Part shown: positions 9,996 through 18,952 of the stretch, piece after piece | Layout: each line of letters starts with the position of its first letter | How positions within the stretch are numbered: the first letter of the stretch is position 1 | Origin: Candidatus Villigracilis saccharophilus | GTDB taxonomy: Bacteria > Chloroflexota > Anaerolineae > Anaerolineales > Villigracilaceae | NCBI GenBank assembly: GCA_016709305.1 | Contig: JADJNA010000062.1 | Location: 1 to 64,000 of the forward strand | Reading direction: 5' to 3' | DNA length: 64,000 nucleotides | Program-made: the position numbers and the translations under genes | Notes under the pieces: generated by a model | Told to the model about the DNA's origin: nothing | The model's database searches: none | What the model saw: only the letters and a program-made list of their open reading frames with translations

Positions 9996-11296
9996 TTATT
10001 TGAAGAATTGCGGCAAGTGTTCACGATGAGTTTCAAGCATATCGTCGAGGACCTACTTGCACTTTATCTGCTTTGGGGACCAATGGGGTGGACGAGCAAC
10101 GCCTGGTAGGCCGCATCCCGGTCACCATGGACAGCTGCTTCCACGGTCAGCAGTTCATAGGCTTTGATCGCGGCGATCAACCCGAAGCATGAGGCGGGCA
10201 GTGGATCTGCTTCGATGGGCGTAATGCCGCTCTTCTTCACTGTAGATGGCATTTCCAGTACCCACTCCGCGGGCCATTCTTTCACCGCGCCATTGTTCTT
10301 GATATTGACCACATGGGTCTCGCCGAGGTCGTTGTAATGTGCGTTGAGCAATTGTGTGGCAACGGTTGAATAATATGCGCCTCCGCGTTTCATCAAAGCT
10401 GCCGGAGGTTCGTTGAGATTCGGGTCTGAGTAATCGCGCAGTAATTCCTTTTCCACTTCGATCACTTCTTCAGCGCGTGACGGCGGCCACTTTTCCTGCT
10501 CTTTTAATTTTTTATCAGTATGATAAAAATATTGCAGATAATAGTTTGGCATCATGCGCAGCACTTCGATGGTGCGCGAATCCCATTCGGGATGTTCTTC
10601 CGTCTTCAATTTTTGAATATAAGCCTGAATGACTTGCGGCCAGACATCCTCGCCGTCCACAGTAAAGCCACGATGCCAGGAAAGATGATTCAAGCCAAGG
10701 GTTTTCAACTCTGCCCGTCCCTCGTCAATTTTCTGACCTGTAGCCTGCTCTAAGCCTTCGATGATCTTCATCTTGGCTGTGATAGGGACGTTACATACGC
10801 CCACAGCGGGCGTCTCCGATGCGTATTGGCTTAGCGCTTGTGTGACAAGCCCGGCAGGATTGGTAAAGTTCACCAACATCGCGCCGGGTTTTGCAAGTTC
10901 CTGCATGTCTTTGGCGATCTTAAGAATGACCGGAATGGTGCGCAGGGCTTTTCCCATGCCGCCCACGCCGGTTGTTTCCTGCCCGATCAAGCCGTGACGC
11001 AGACCAAGATATTCATCGCGTTTGCGCGCTTCCATGTGACCCACGCGCAGTTGAGTAGTGACATAGTCCGCATCTTTCACGGCAGCGCGTTGGTCAGTAG
11101 TGAGGATCACCTTGAATGGGGAGCCTTTTGCCGCCACCATACGCTGCGCGAATCCGCCGACGATGTCCAGGCGCTCCTTGTCAATATCCATTAGCCATAA
11201 TTCATTGACAGGAAATTTATCCAGCCGCGCGAGGAATCCATTGATGAGTTCGGGGGTATATGTGGAACCGCCGCCGATTACAGTAACTTTGAGCAT
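9996..11296 (-). CDS. GH4 NAD-dependent 6-phospho-glycosidase family enzyme, C-terminal frameshift
   Basis: Family 4 glycosidases use NAD+ and a divalent metal in a redox-elimination mechanism, usually on 6-phospho-sugars. Start taken as ATG 11296, one base after the upstream permease stop; a GTG at 11311 would overlap that gene. The Rossmann motif is VTVIGGGSTYTPEL; metal ligands are Cys168 (GVCNVP) and His204 (NHLSW), with NPAGL also visible. The continuous frame stops at 10064 after HPIGPQSR, but the usual tail (KADKVQV, then LDDMLETHREHLPQFFK) is readable downstream by frame changes, ending at 9996. One or two indels around 10040-10075 explain this. Substrate (phospho-beta-glucoside, phospho-chitobiose or a non-phosphorylated glycoside) is uncertain, since no PTS is present. 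Confidence 0.87.
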
Positions 11297-11297
11297 A

Positions 11298-12386
11298 TTA
11301 TTTTTCAACACCTGTAACTACAATTCCCTGCATGAACTGACGTTGAGCCAGGAAGAACATCACCGCTGGCAGCGCCATGGCTAATACGGCTGTTGCCGCT
11401 GAGCGGCCCGGGTAGGTGCTGAACGTGGTCACAAACTGACCGATACCCACAGAAACCGGGTATAACTTTTCGTTGCCTAACAGATATACAAGCGGCTCAA
11501 AGTACTGATTCCAGACAAAGAAGAAATGGAAGATAGTGACTGCGGTGATCGCTGGTACAGATTGGGGAATGATGATCGAGACCAGGATCCGCAATGGATT
11601 GGCCCCATCCAACATGGCCGCCTCATCCAATTCCTTGGGGATGCTCATGAAGTACTGACGCAACAGAAAGACATCATAGGCATTGGCAAAAAATGCCGGT
11701 ACTAACAGGGGAAGCCAGGTGCCCGTCCAGCCCAGTTTATTGAACAAGATGTAAAGGGGGATGATCGTAGCCTGCGGCGGCAAGACGATGGTTGAGACAA
11801 GGATCACAAATAATATGTTCTTGCCCGGTAACTGGAAACGAGTAAAGCCGTATGCAACCAGGATGCAGGAGATCAGAGTGCCAATAGTGCCAACGCCCGC
11901 AAGCACCAAACTGTTTCGAAACAGGCGCGGGAAATTGACCTGATCCCAGGCATCGGTAAAGTTCTTCCAGTTCGGGGAAAATTTGTAAATCGCGTCCCAG
12001 GTGCGCCAGCGTCCCTTAACATTAAACACCCCTTCCTCTGGCTTGGCTGGGTCGACCATGTCGCTGTTTTCACGGAAGGGGTGTACCAAAGCCAGACGGC
12101 GGGTACTGCCATCTTCGTTAGGCACGTTATAGAGAGGATAGTCTTCACCTTCATAATTGTATGTCGATGGAGCAGCCGGCCATAGAGGTGCGCCAACCGT
12201 GGTCATTTGTGAATCTAACTTGAACGCCGTGGCGAGTACATAGCCCAACGGCAGCAGAAAGATCAATAGCGCCAGCAACCCCAGGCCGGTCACTCCGATC
12301 ATAGACAAGCCTTCGCGAAGAATAGGCAAAAACCGCCGGTAAATGGGTGTGGTGGATGAACCGTGGGAAACAGATGATGTTGCCAT
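11298..12386 (-). CDS. ABC sugar transporter permease, MalG/LacG-like
   Basis: Inner-membrane permease of 362 residues from the carbohydrate-uptake-1 (CUT1) family. The first transmembrane segment (GLGLLALLIFLLPLGYVLAT) is followed by a long extracytoplasmic loop of about 110 residues containing FSPNWKNFTDAW, then five further helices. The EAA loop that docks the ATPase reads EAAMLDGANPLRI followed by IIIPQS. The loop is longer than in E. coli MalG, as in many Chloroflexota and actinobacterial homologues. It starts 17 bp after the partner permease with AGGAG upstream. No ATPase gene is in the operon, so a shared MsmK/MalK-type ATPase elsewhere is likely. Confidence 0.9.
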   Translation of the reverse strand: MATSSVSHGSSTTPIYRRFLPILREGLSMIGVTGLGLLALLIFLLPLGYVLATAFKLDSQMTTVGAPLWPAAPSTYNYEGEDYPLYNVPNEDGSTRRLALVHPFRENSDMVDPAKPEEGVFNVKGRWRTWDAIYKFSPNWKNFTDAWDQVNFPRLFRNSLVLAGVGTIGTLISCILVAYGFTRFQLPGKNILFVILVSTIVLPPQATIIPLYILFNKLGWTGTWLPLLVPAFFANAYDVFLLRQYFMSIPKELDEAAMLDGANPLRILVSIIIPQSVPAITAVTIFHFFFVWNQYFEPLVYLLGNEKLYPVSVGIGQFVTTFSTYPGRSAATAVLAMALPAVMFFLAQRQFMQGIVVTGVEK

Positions 12387-12403
12387 AATGGAGTTGCTCC
12401 TGT

Positions 12404-13374
12404 TTAGGAAGTCTCGCCGCTGGCGTAATACACCAGCCGCTGGCCAAAGTAGAACAATAGTCCGGTGGCAAGCATTGTCACCACAAAGATAACGATAGCC
12501 AGAACAGAGGCATATCCCATGCGGCTAAAGACAAACGCTTCGCGATAGAAAACCATCGGGAAGAACAATAATGATGCCTGCGGATCGCCATTCGTGCCGC
12601 CGATCAAGAGCGCAGGGACAAAGAATTGGAAAGCCAGAATGATGCCAATGGTGATGTTGTAAAAGATGACAGGGGAGAGATCATCGGCACAGTTATATAG
12701 AAAAATTGTGTGATCGGACCGGCCCCGTCCACTGTGGCTGCCTCGTAGAGTTCAGTTGGCACGCCTTGCAAACTGGCCAGCAGGATGATCATGGCGTTGC
12801 CTACCGACCAAATGGCAAGTAAGTTAAGCGCAAAACCAGCCCAAGCCGGGTCGGTAAACCAGCGGGGCGGGTCGGTGATACCAAGAGCCTGGAGAGATAG
12901 ATTTAACCAACCAGACTGGGCATTCATGACACCGCCGAAGATAATGGTGCCAGCTACGACCGGGATAACAGAAGGTAAATAAAATAGAGTACGAAAAAGG
13001 CTGGAGGCTACCAACCGGCGAGAATTGACCAGTACCGCCAGAAGCAGCGGGACGATCAACCCGAGTGGAATGCCGATCAGTGCGAACTTGAGTGTTACAC
13101 CCATGGAGGGCAGCGCGAGTGGGTCTATAGCGAATTGCTTGTAATTATCCAGGCCGACAAAATTGAAATTCCCCAACTTGAATTCTGAACTGGCAGAATA
13201 ATCGGTAAAAGAAAGAAAAACGGTGAACAAGATGGGAAGTAATTGGAAGGCAAAGAACCCGATGATCCAGGGAGATAGGAACAAAAATCCATGAGTCCAC
13301 TGGCGTCGGGTTCGGGCAGTGACTCGGGGACGGGATGGTGCAGATGCGAGGTTGGTGCGGGTGACAGCGGACAT
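12404..13374 (-). CDS. ABC sugar transporter permease, MalF-like, one frameshift
   Basis: CUT1 family permease paired with the following MalG-like gene. Start ATG 13374 has GAGGAAT upstream. The N-terminus (FLFLSPWIIGFFAFQLLPI) and the EAA loop (YEAATVDGAGPITQ, then ITVPMISP) are typical. The frame breaks within or next to a C run at about 12671-12674: it continues wrongly to a stop at 12604. In the next frame the normal ending appears (IGGTNGDPQASLLFFPM through QRLVYYASGETS) to TAA at 12404. A single missing or extra base restores a protein of about 322 residues. A sequencing indel is the simplest reading. Confidence 0.88.
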
Positions 13375-13390
13375 GGCGATTCCTCATTGT

Positions 13391-13422
13391 CCTAGCCGCA
13401 ACCCTGATGGGTTGCGGCTAGG
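13391..13422 (-). other. Intercistronic stem-loop between binding-protein and permease genes
   Basis: A perfect 14-bp stem (13391-13404 with 13409-13422) and TGAT loop lie in the 79-bp gap between the sugar-binding lipoprotein and the first permease. No T tract follows on the minus strand. In position it resembles the malE-malF intergenic hairpins, which raise binding-protein expression relative to permeases by protecting the upstream mRNA. Confidence 0.7.
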
Positions 13423-13453
13423 AACATATTAGCACTAATCTCTAGATTGAAAC

Positions 13454-14963
13454 TTAGGGCGCAGCCTTCTTGTACGCTGCATCAAGATCGCTCTTGAGCT
13501 TGGCGATGGCTTCATCCATATTTACATCCGGAGTCTGATCCATCATGGTGCGGAAAGCGCCGAAGAGGCTATTGGCATCAGCCAAGTTTGGCAGCCAGGC
13601 TTCATGATTGGGTAGGTCTGGGTAGGCGAGCATGGCTTCAGCAACGGTCCAGTCGATCTTGTTTGGAGCAGCTTTGGCATCCAATGATGCAAAGAATGCT
13701 GCACGATCGGAAACAACGGCCGGAATTCCACCGTACATAACGGGCAGTTCCGGATCAGTCACCATATCGCTCAAAACCTTGAAGGCAACTTCCTTGTTCT
13801 TGCTTTCTTGCATGATGGCGAAGGTATCGCCATGGAGTTTGGCTGTTGTCTTCCCATCAATGCTCGGCATCACGGCAATATCCCAGTTTGTCTTGGACAT
13901 ATCAAAACAGCAGGTGTACCAAGTGTGGGTCCAGGACATGGCTACGTTGCCTGAAGCGAAGAGATTGCCTTTGTTGAATTGATCGCTGTTCTGATAATCA
14001 GCATTAGGCATGAAATTGTTCGTCCAGACGCCGTCATAATACCATTTCCAGGCTGCGGCATAGCTATCGGGAATGACTGCACTGTTGGTAGCTGGGTCAT
14101 AAGGTATCCCGCCGTCAAAGAATGCGGCGACACCACGGGCATCTGTCCACTGTTCAAAGAAACCGAATTGAGTGACATTCTTGGGGTCGAAATCAGCGCT
14201 GGTGGCGTCATTGCCATTCGCATCCACCGTCAATTTCATTGCCAGATCTTGGAAAGTAGCGAGATCCCAAGGCTTGCCGTCATATAATTCGCCAACTTTG
14301 TGAGGCGGGTAAGGCAGCTGAGCTTCATCAAACAAAGTCTTATCATAAAAGATGAAGGATGGGAACAGGGCAAATGGGAGACCAACCAACACACCTTCGT
14401 CCGAGGTGAAGTCCAAAAGTTGTGGGTCATACTTGGTCAGATCATAGGATGCGGCATCGGCCAAAGATTTGACGTCAGCCCAGGCGCCCTGGAAGCTGGC
14501 GCGGCCAGCTTTACCGACGGGTCCAACGATCTCAGGGGCATTTCCGCCAGCGACTAAGGCGCGCAAGGCATCATACGAATTCGAGCCGGTGTTGTAGACG
14601 ATGTTCAACAATACGCAGGCTTCCGTCTGTGACTTGTTGTAGTTTTCAACCCACGCTTTTTCCAGCGGGACTACATCAGCATTGGAACCACCACCAAGAC
14701 CGACGAACCAGGTCACCTGAGTGGAGCCCGGGGCGCAGCCTTCGCCGCCAGTTGTTACTGGAGGAGGAATGGTTGGGGTCGGGACGGCGGTTGGCGCTTC
14801 GGTCGCCGCCGGCGGGAGCTTCAGTCGCCGCAGGGGCGTCTGTTGCGGCGGGCGCTTCAGTTGCAGCAGCGGGCGCTTCAGTTGCGGCTGATCCGCCGCC
14901 ACATGCTGTAAGGACCATCGATGCGATGATCAGCAGAGACAAAACATAAAAAATTTTTTTCAT
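13454..14963 (-). CDS. ABC sugar-binding lipoprotein, frameshift in linker
   Basis: Extracytoplasmic solute-binding protein (family 1) that delivers an oligosaccharide to the two downstream permeases. Start ATG 14963 has GAGGAG upstream. The signal peptide ends in the lipobox LTAC, followed by a flexible linker rich in TEAP/TDAP repeats, then the binding fold (VTWFVGLGGGSNADVVPLEK). The C-terminal region has FAIMQESKNKEVAFKVL and PNHEAWLPNLADANSLFGAF. The frame breaks in the GC-rich linker around 14805-14820, where a one-base gain joins ATEAPAGG to a wrong frame; the correct one continues AATEAPTAVPTPTIPPP. Total length about 500. The TEAP linker style is common in Anaerolineae. It begins 15 bp after the regulator gene. 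Confidence 0.9.
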
Positions 14964-14978
14964 GGTACTAATTTCTCC

Positions 14979-16078
14979 TCATATAGAATTTGAAAAAGCT
15001 ACTTTGTCAAAAACAGGGTCATTACTAACGAAAGCGTCACCTCCTTTTTCATTCTGATTCAAATCATTACAACCACACGAGCGTCGAGTGATCAGTTCGG
15101 TCGGCAATAATGTAACATCTGCGAGGAACTGTTTATCGAAAAGGGAAAATAATTGTTCAGTTGCAATTCTTCCCACAGTTTCTGTAGGAGCGGAAACTGT
15201 AGTAAGCGGGGGGTTAGAAAAGCTGAGAATCCCAGATCATCAAATCCAATGACTGAGATGTCTTCTGGAATTCGATAGTTATGCTCCTGTAATGCCTTGA
15301 GCACTCCGATCGCCGCATCATCATCGCCAGTAAAGATCGCGTCAAATGGAACCTGATTTTCGGCGGCAATAAATTTACTAAGTGCCTGATATGCGGTGTG
15401 GCGTTCGAAATCTCCATTAAGCACCAGGCGCTCATCAAAAAGAATGTCATTCGCCATCAGCGCAGCCTTGTATCCCATTTCGCGCCAATGCGAATCTTCC
15501 TGATGAATGGGACCGCGCATCAGCATGATCCGTTTCCTGCCATGGACTTTGATCAGGTGCTCAATTAATTCGAACGTGATTTTTTTATTTTCAACTGTAA
15601 CGCTGGGGATTTTTAATGATTCAGGCGGAGTCCGATGCACGAGAACCATCGGAAAATTTCTTGCATGTAAGGCTATCAAATCCTCGTCAGACAGGCCGTC
15701 AGAGAAAACCAACATCCCATCTGTATTGTGCGGGCCGATGGGGGGGGGCATGTCCCGGTTGTCTGAGTGATAGGTGGCTATCACTAAATTGTAATCATGT
15801 TTTCGAACAACCCCTTCAATTCCATTCAGTAGGGGCACGAAAAAATCGTTATGCAGGTTATTTAATAACAGACCGATTACACGCGTCTTTTGGGATGCCA
15901 ATTGGCGGGCTGCGGAATGTGGCACGTATCGCAATTCAGCCATTACCTGTTTTATGCGCTCTGAGACTCCCTTTGAGATCGGTGCATTGCGATTAATATA
16001 ACGACTTACTGTAGCCACAGAAACACCAGCCTTCTGAGCTACTTGTCGAATGGTAACGGAGTGAGATTTGATCGTCAT
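14979..16078 (-). CDS. LacI-family transcriptional regulator, one frameshift in a G/C run
   Basis: DNA-binding repressor or activator with an N-terminal helix-turn-helix (VTIRQVAQKAGVSVATVSR, residues 8-26), hinge helix (AARQLASQ) and a periplasmic-binding-type effector domain (GMLVFSDG, FTGDDDAAIGVLKAL, SVIGFDDLGFSAF). The frame fails in the run of six G at 15208-15213 (plus strand), where seven would restore TVSAPTETVGRIATEQL and ELITRRSCGC to a stop at 14979. The tail after SCGC is about 28 residues longer than usual. It precedes the binding-protein gene by 15 bp and so is probably the first gene of the operon, controlled through the palindromes at 16096-16122. Effector is likely a beta-linked sugar (inference). 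Confidence 0.9.
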
Positions 16079-16095
16079 AATAACGTGTAATCTAA

Positions 16096-16122
16096 TGTAA
16101 CCGGTTACTGTAACCAGTTACA
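16096..16122. promoter_or_regulatory. Tandem LacI-type operators upstream of the regulator gene
   Basis: Two abutting 14-bp sites, TGTAACCGGTTACT (16096-16109) and TGTAACCAGTTACA (16109-16122, sharing a base), each show TGTAAC/GTTAC half-sites around a central CG or CA. This is the shape of LacI-family operators. They end 18 bp before the regulator start codon, suggesting autoregulation of the whole operon. No Shine-Dalgarno is evident between them and the ATG. Confidence 0.75.
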
Positions 16123-16196
16123 TTATTTCATATTTGTAAGGTTAGGTCAATATCCAACTTCCTTAAAAAATCTATTACACGTGATATTCCATAAAA

Positions 16197-16235
16197 GTAG
16201 TGCGAATTTCCATTATTTTTGGAAATTCGCACTAC
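16197..16235 (-). terminator. Intrinsic terminator of the PIG-V-like gene
   Basis: Perfect 15-bp inverted repeat (16197-16211 with 16221-16235), 9-nt loop, followed on the minus strand by TTTTAT. It lies 46 bp past the stop of the mannosyltransferase-like gene and separates it from the sugar operon. Confidence 0.75.
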
Positions 16236-16281
16236 AGCCCTGCTTTATCAGTAATTTTTAGTTCTATTCTTGATCAATAGC

Positions 16282-17499
16282 CTATCCCACCCACATGTCA
16301 AAACTAAATAGTAAAACCGACATGCCCAGCAATAATATACTTGCGAGAGTCCATGCTTTATCAAAGATTTTGTTCCTTCCGAGATACCCCAACATGATGA
16401 ACATTGCCGGGACAATTAACATATATCTGGCCATGCTTTGTGCCGATCCGCTAAAAATTGAAAGCAAAACAACGGACATGCTGAATAATGCCACGCTGGG
16501 GTCGCGGCGGATCAGCCAGACGCTTCCAATCAATGCCGCAACGGTCGTTAACACCTCGATACTGAAATAGATCAAAGCCTCCTGACCTGTGGCACGCGCA
16601 TAAGCGAACGCGTTATACCAACTATCAATGGATCTTTGGATCGACATTAATCCCCTTCCAAAATAAAACGATTGTAATTCAGCCCATCCCTCGCCGAGCG
16701 GAGAAATACGCCAAATATAATATGCGATGAAAGGCAACAAGGCAAACAGGCCTTGCAGCAGCCATTTCCAATTTACCTGTGTGCTTATTTTCGATTTCCA
16801 ATTGACGTTCATGATCCATGCGAAAATTAAAGGCAGGCACAGTGCCGCACCGTGTGCGCGGGTCAACGCAGCCAGCATACCCAGCAGGGAAGCCCATGCC
16901 CATTGTTTTCGCTTTGTCAAAGCCAGAGAGGAGAACGCTAACCCAATGAACAAACCTTCTGTGTAGATTTGCGCAAAGAAAAATGCCGACGGAAAGATAA
17001 GCATGTAGAATACTGTCCGCTGCGCAGTTTCTTCATCAAATTGGTGCAGCGTTAGATCCCATAGCGCCAACATGCCTGCCAATGTCCCAAGCAAAGTAAC
17101 GATCAAACCGGCCAGCGCAGCTGTCCCAATTGGCGATAACCCAAATAAATTCAATGGCAACGCCAGCGCGCGCATGATGTATGGATACAATGGAAAGAAC
17201 GAATAATTTTTTATTACCATTTGACCTGTAGCCGGATTTTGAACACGCCCCGCTTCAGGATCATCGTAACCGCCCACAGCAATACCAAGATAATATTCAG
17301 AATCCCATGCCACCTGGCGATTCATAAATGGCTCATTCAAATAGATTTTATCCTTATTGCTTGTGGGAGTTGTTTCACCCGCACTCCAGAAAACCGATCT
17401 ATCCGGCCGCTGTAATTCCGTGCGGGTGGTCGCGACCCATTGAAATCCGTATATCAAAACAAACCATGCGAACCATAATAAAATTAAGTGACGTTTCAT
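16282..17499 (-). CDS. PIG-V-like polytopic mannosyltransferase
   Basis: A 405-residue integral membrane protein with about ten hydrophobic segments. Motifs fit the bacterial PIG-V (GPI mannosyltransferase 2-like) GT-C family: RQVAWDSEYYLGIA in the first outer loop with the acidic D/E of GT-C enzymes, NYSFFPLYPYIMR, FPSAFFFAQIYTEGLFIGL and ALTRAHGAAL. It probably transfers a sugar from a polyprenyl-phosphate donor on the outer face of the membrane; acceptor unknown. It is a single gene with its own terminator, divergent from the DUF58 gene. Start ATG at 17499 is the only good one. Confidence 0.82.
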   Translation of the reverse strand: MKRHLILLWFAWFVLIYGFQWVATTRTELQRPDRSVFWSAGETTPTSNKDKIYLNEPFMNRQVAWDSEYYLGIAVGGYDDPEAGRVQNPATGQMVIKNYSFFPLYPYIMRALALPLNLFGLSPIGTAALAGLIVTLLGTLAGMLALWDLTLHQFDEETAQRTVFYMLIFPSAFFFAQIYTEGLFIGLAFSSLALTKRKQWAWASLLGMLAALTRAHGAALCLPLIFAWIMNVNWKSKISTQVNWKWLLQGLFALLPFIAYYIWRISPLGEGWAELQSFYFGRGLMSIQRSIDSWYNAFAYARATGQEALIYFSIEVLTTVAALIGSVWLIRRDPSVALFSMSVVLLSIFSGSAQSMARYMLIVPAMFIMLGYLGRNKIFDKAWTLASILLLGMSVLLFSFDMWVG

Positions 17500-17628
17500 T
17501 TTTGCGCCTTTGCTTGAGGATGAATGAAATTGTTTGGATCCAAAGCTTGAACCTTTTTTAATTTGGACAATATCGTACCACCAATTGATTTGTATAAGAA
17601 GAAAATAATTGGCGGTGATCGGTGTGAG

Positions 17629-17662
17629 TTACCCTTTCGCATCCAGAGCGTATAATGGAAAT
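17629..17662 (+). promoter_or_regulatory. Candidate promoter for a leaderless DUF58 mRNA
   Basis: A perfect TATAAT (17651-17656) lies 6 nt before the most likely ATG of the DUF58 gene at 17663, placing transcription start at or next to the start codon. A weak -35 (TTACCC, 17629-17634) is 16 bp upstream. No Shine-Dalgarno is seen in front of the ATG. Confidence 0.5.
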
Positions 17663-18952
17663 ATGACAGCGCGTGTGAGACTTAACTCCGTGTTATTACC
17701 TTTGTTGATAATTGGGATACTGGGGATGCAATTGCTCGACCCATCAAAAATGTGGCAGGCATTGCTCGTGGCGTTTGGCGGGATGTGGTTTATCGCAGCA
17801 TTGTGGGTGTGGTCCTTGAAAAGCCATTTACGACTGACACGTGAAGTACGTTTTGGGTGGGCACAGGTCGGCGATGCGCTTGAAGAACAGTTCACGCTTA
17901 CAAATGACGGCAGTCTGCCCGCGACATGGGTGGAAGTGATCGACCATTCGAACTTGCCGGATTATTCCGCCGCGCGCGCGATCGGTATTGACGCCAGGTC
18001 AACGAATACATGGCATACAAGAGGAATATGCAAGCGCCGCGGTATCTATGATTTGGGCGGAACCTCATTGCGAAGCGGCGATCCATTTGGGATTTATACT
18101 GTTGAAATTATTTTACCGGAAAAGTCAACCGTGGTGATCATGCCGCCTGTGATCCAACTGCCCGCCGTCGAGATCATGCCGGGCGGCTGGATGGGCGAGG
18201 GGCGTCCGCGTCCGAATATTGTTGATCAAACCGTGAATGCCGTAACTGTGCGTGAATATACCCATGGAGACAGCCCGAGAATAATTCATTGGCCGACCAC
18301 TGCAAGGCGCGGAAAATTGTATTCACGCATGTTGGATGGCTCGCCCGCCAGTGACTGGTGGATCGTACTCGATGTCGATTCGAAAACTCAGGCGGGTCAG
18401 GGGTGGGAGAATACGATTGAGCTTGGGATTATTCTGGCCGCCTCGGTTGCGGACCGCGGCCTGCGCGCGCATCATTCCGTGGGATTGCTCGCAAGCGGTG
18501 AACAGACAATCTGGTTGAAACCAAATTCGGGCGAACGCCATCGTCTAGAAGTTTTGCGCGCGCTGGCGAGGCTCGAGCCAGGCGTTTTAGCGCTTGATAA
18601 ATTACTTGAACGGGCCGATTCAACTCTGGGGAATCGCATCAGTTTAATTATCATCACATCGTCCGTGACAATTGATTGGCTGCCCTCGCTCACTCATTTG
18701 ACCTGGAAGGGGATTAATCCAACCATTCTTTTAATGGATCCCGCGTCATTTGACGCCCCTCAGAGCGCCGACTCACTTGCCAGCCTGTTCTCCGAAATGG
18801 GAATTTCCTGTTTCATTTTAAACCGCGGTCTCCTTCAACAACCTGATGCTCAGCCTGGCTGGAGAGGGCAGTGGGAATGGCGCATTACACCATCAGGCCG
18901 TGCCGTTCCCAAGCGTCCGCCCGGCGACCTGACATGGAAGAGGCTTGGATGA
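17663..18952 (+). CDS. DUF58 domain membrane protein
   Basis: A 429-residue protein with two N-terminal transmembrane segments (LLPLLIIGILGMQLL and ALLVAFGGMWFIAALWVW), a beta-rich middle, and the conserved DUF58 block (VREYTHGDSPRIIHWPTTARRG) before a vWA-like fold (WWIVLDVDSKTQ). DUF58 proteins usually work with a MoxR ATPase and a transglutaminase-type partner; the partner follows directly, but no MoxR gene is in the window. ATG 17663 is preferred to a TTG at 17609, because TATAAT lies just upstream. The stop overlaps the next start as ATGA, indicating translational coupling. Exact function is unknown. Confidence 0.85.
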   Translation: MTARVRLNSVLLPLLIIGILGMQLLDPSKMWQALLVAFGGMWFIAALWVWSLKSHLRLTREVRFGWAQVGDALEEQFTLTNDGSLPATWVEVIDHSNLPDYSAARAIGIDARSTNTWHTRGICKRRGIYDLGGTSLRSGDPFGIYTVEIILPEKSTVVIMPPVIQLPAVEIMPGGWMGEGRPRPNIVDQTVNAVTVREYTHGDSPRIIHWPTTARRGKLYSRMLDGSPASDWWIVLDVDSKTQAGQGWENTIELGIILAASVADRGLRAHHSVGLLASGEQTIWLKPNSGERHRLEVLRALARLEPGVLALDKLLERADSTLGNRISLIIITSSVTIDWLPSLTHLTWKGINPTILLMDPASFDAPQSADSLASLFSEMGISCFILNRGLLQQPDAQPGWRGQWEWRITPSGRAVPKRPPGDLTWKRLG

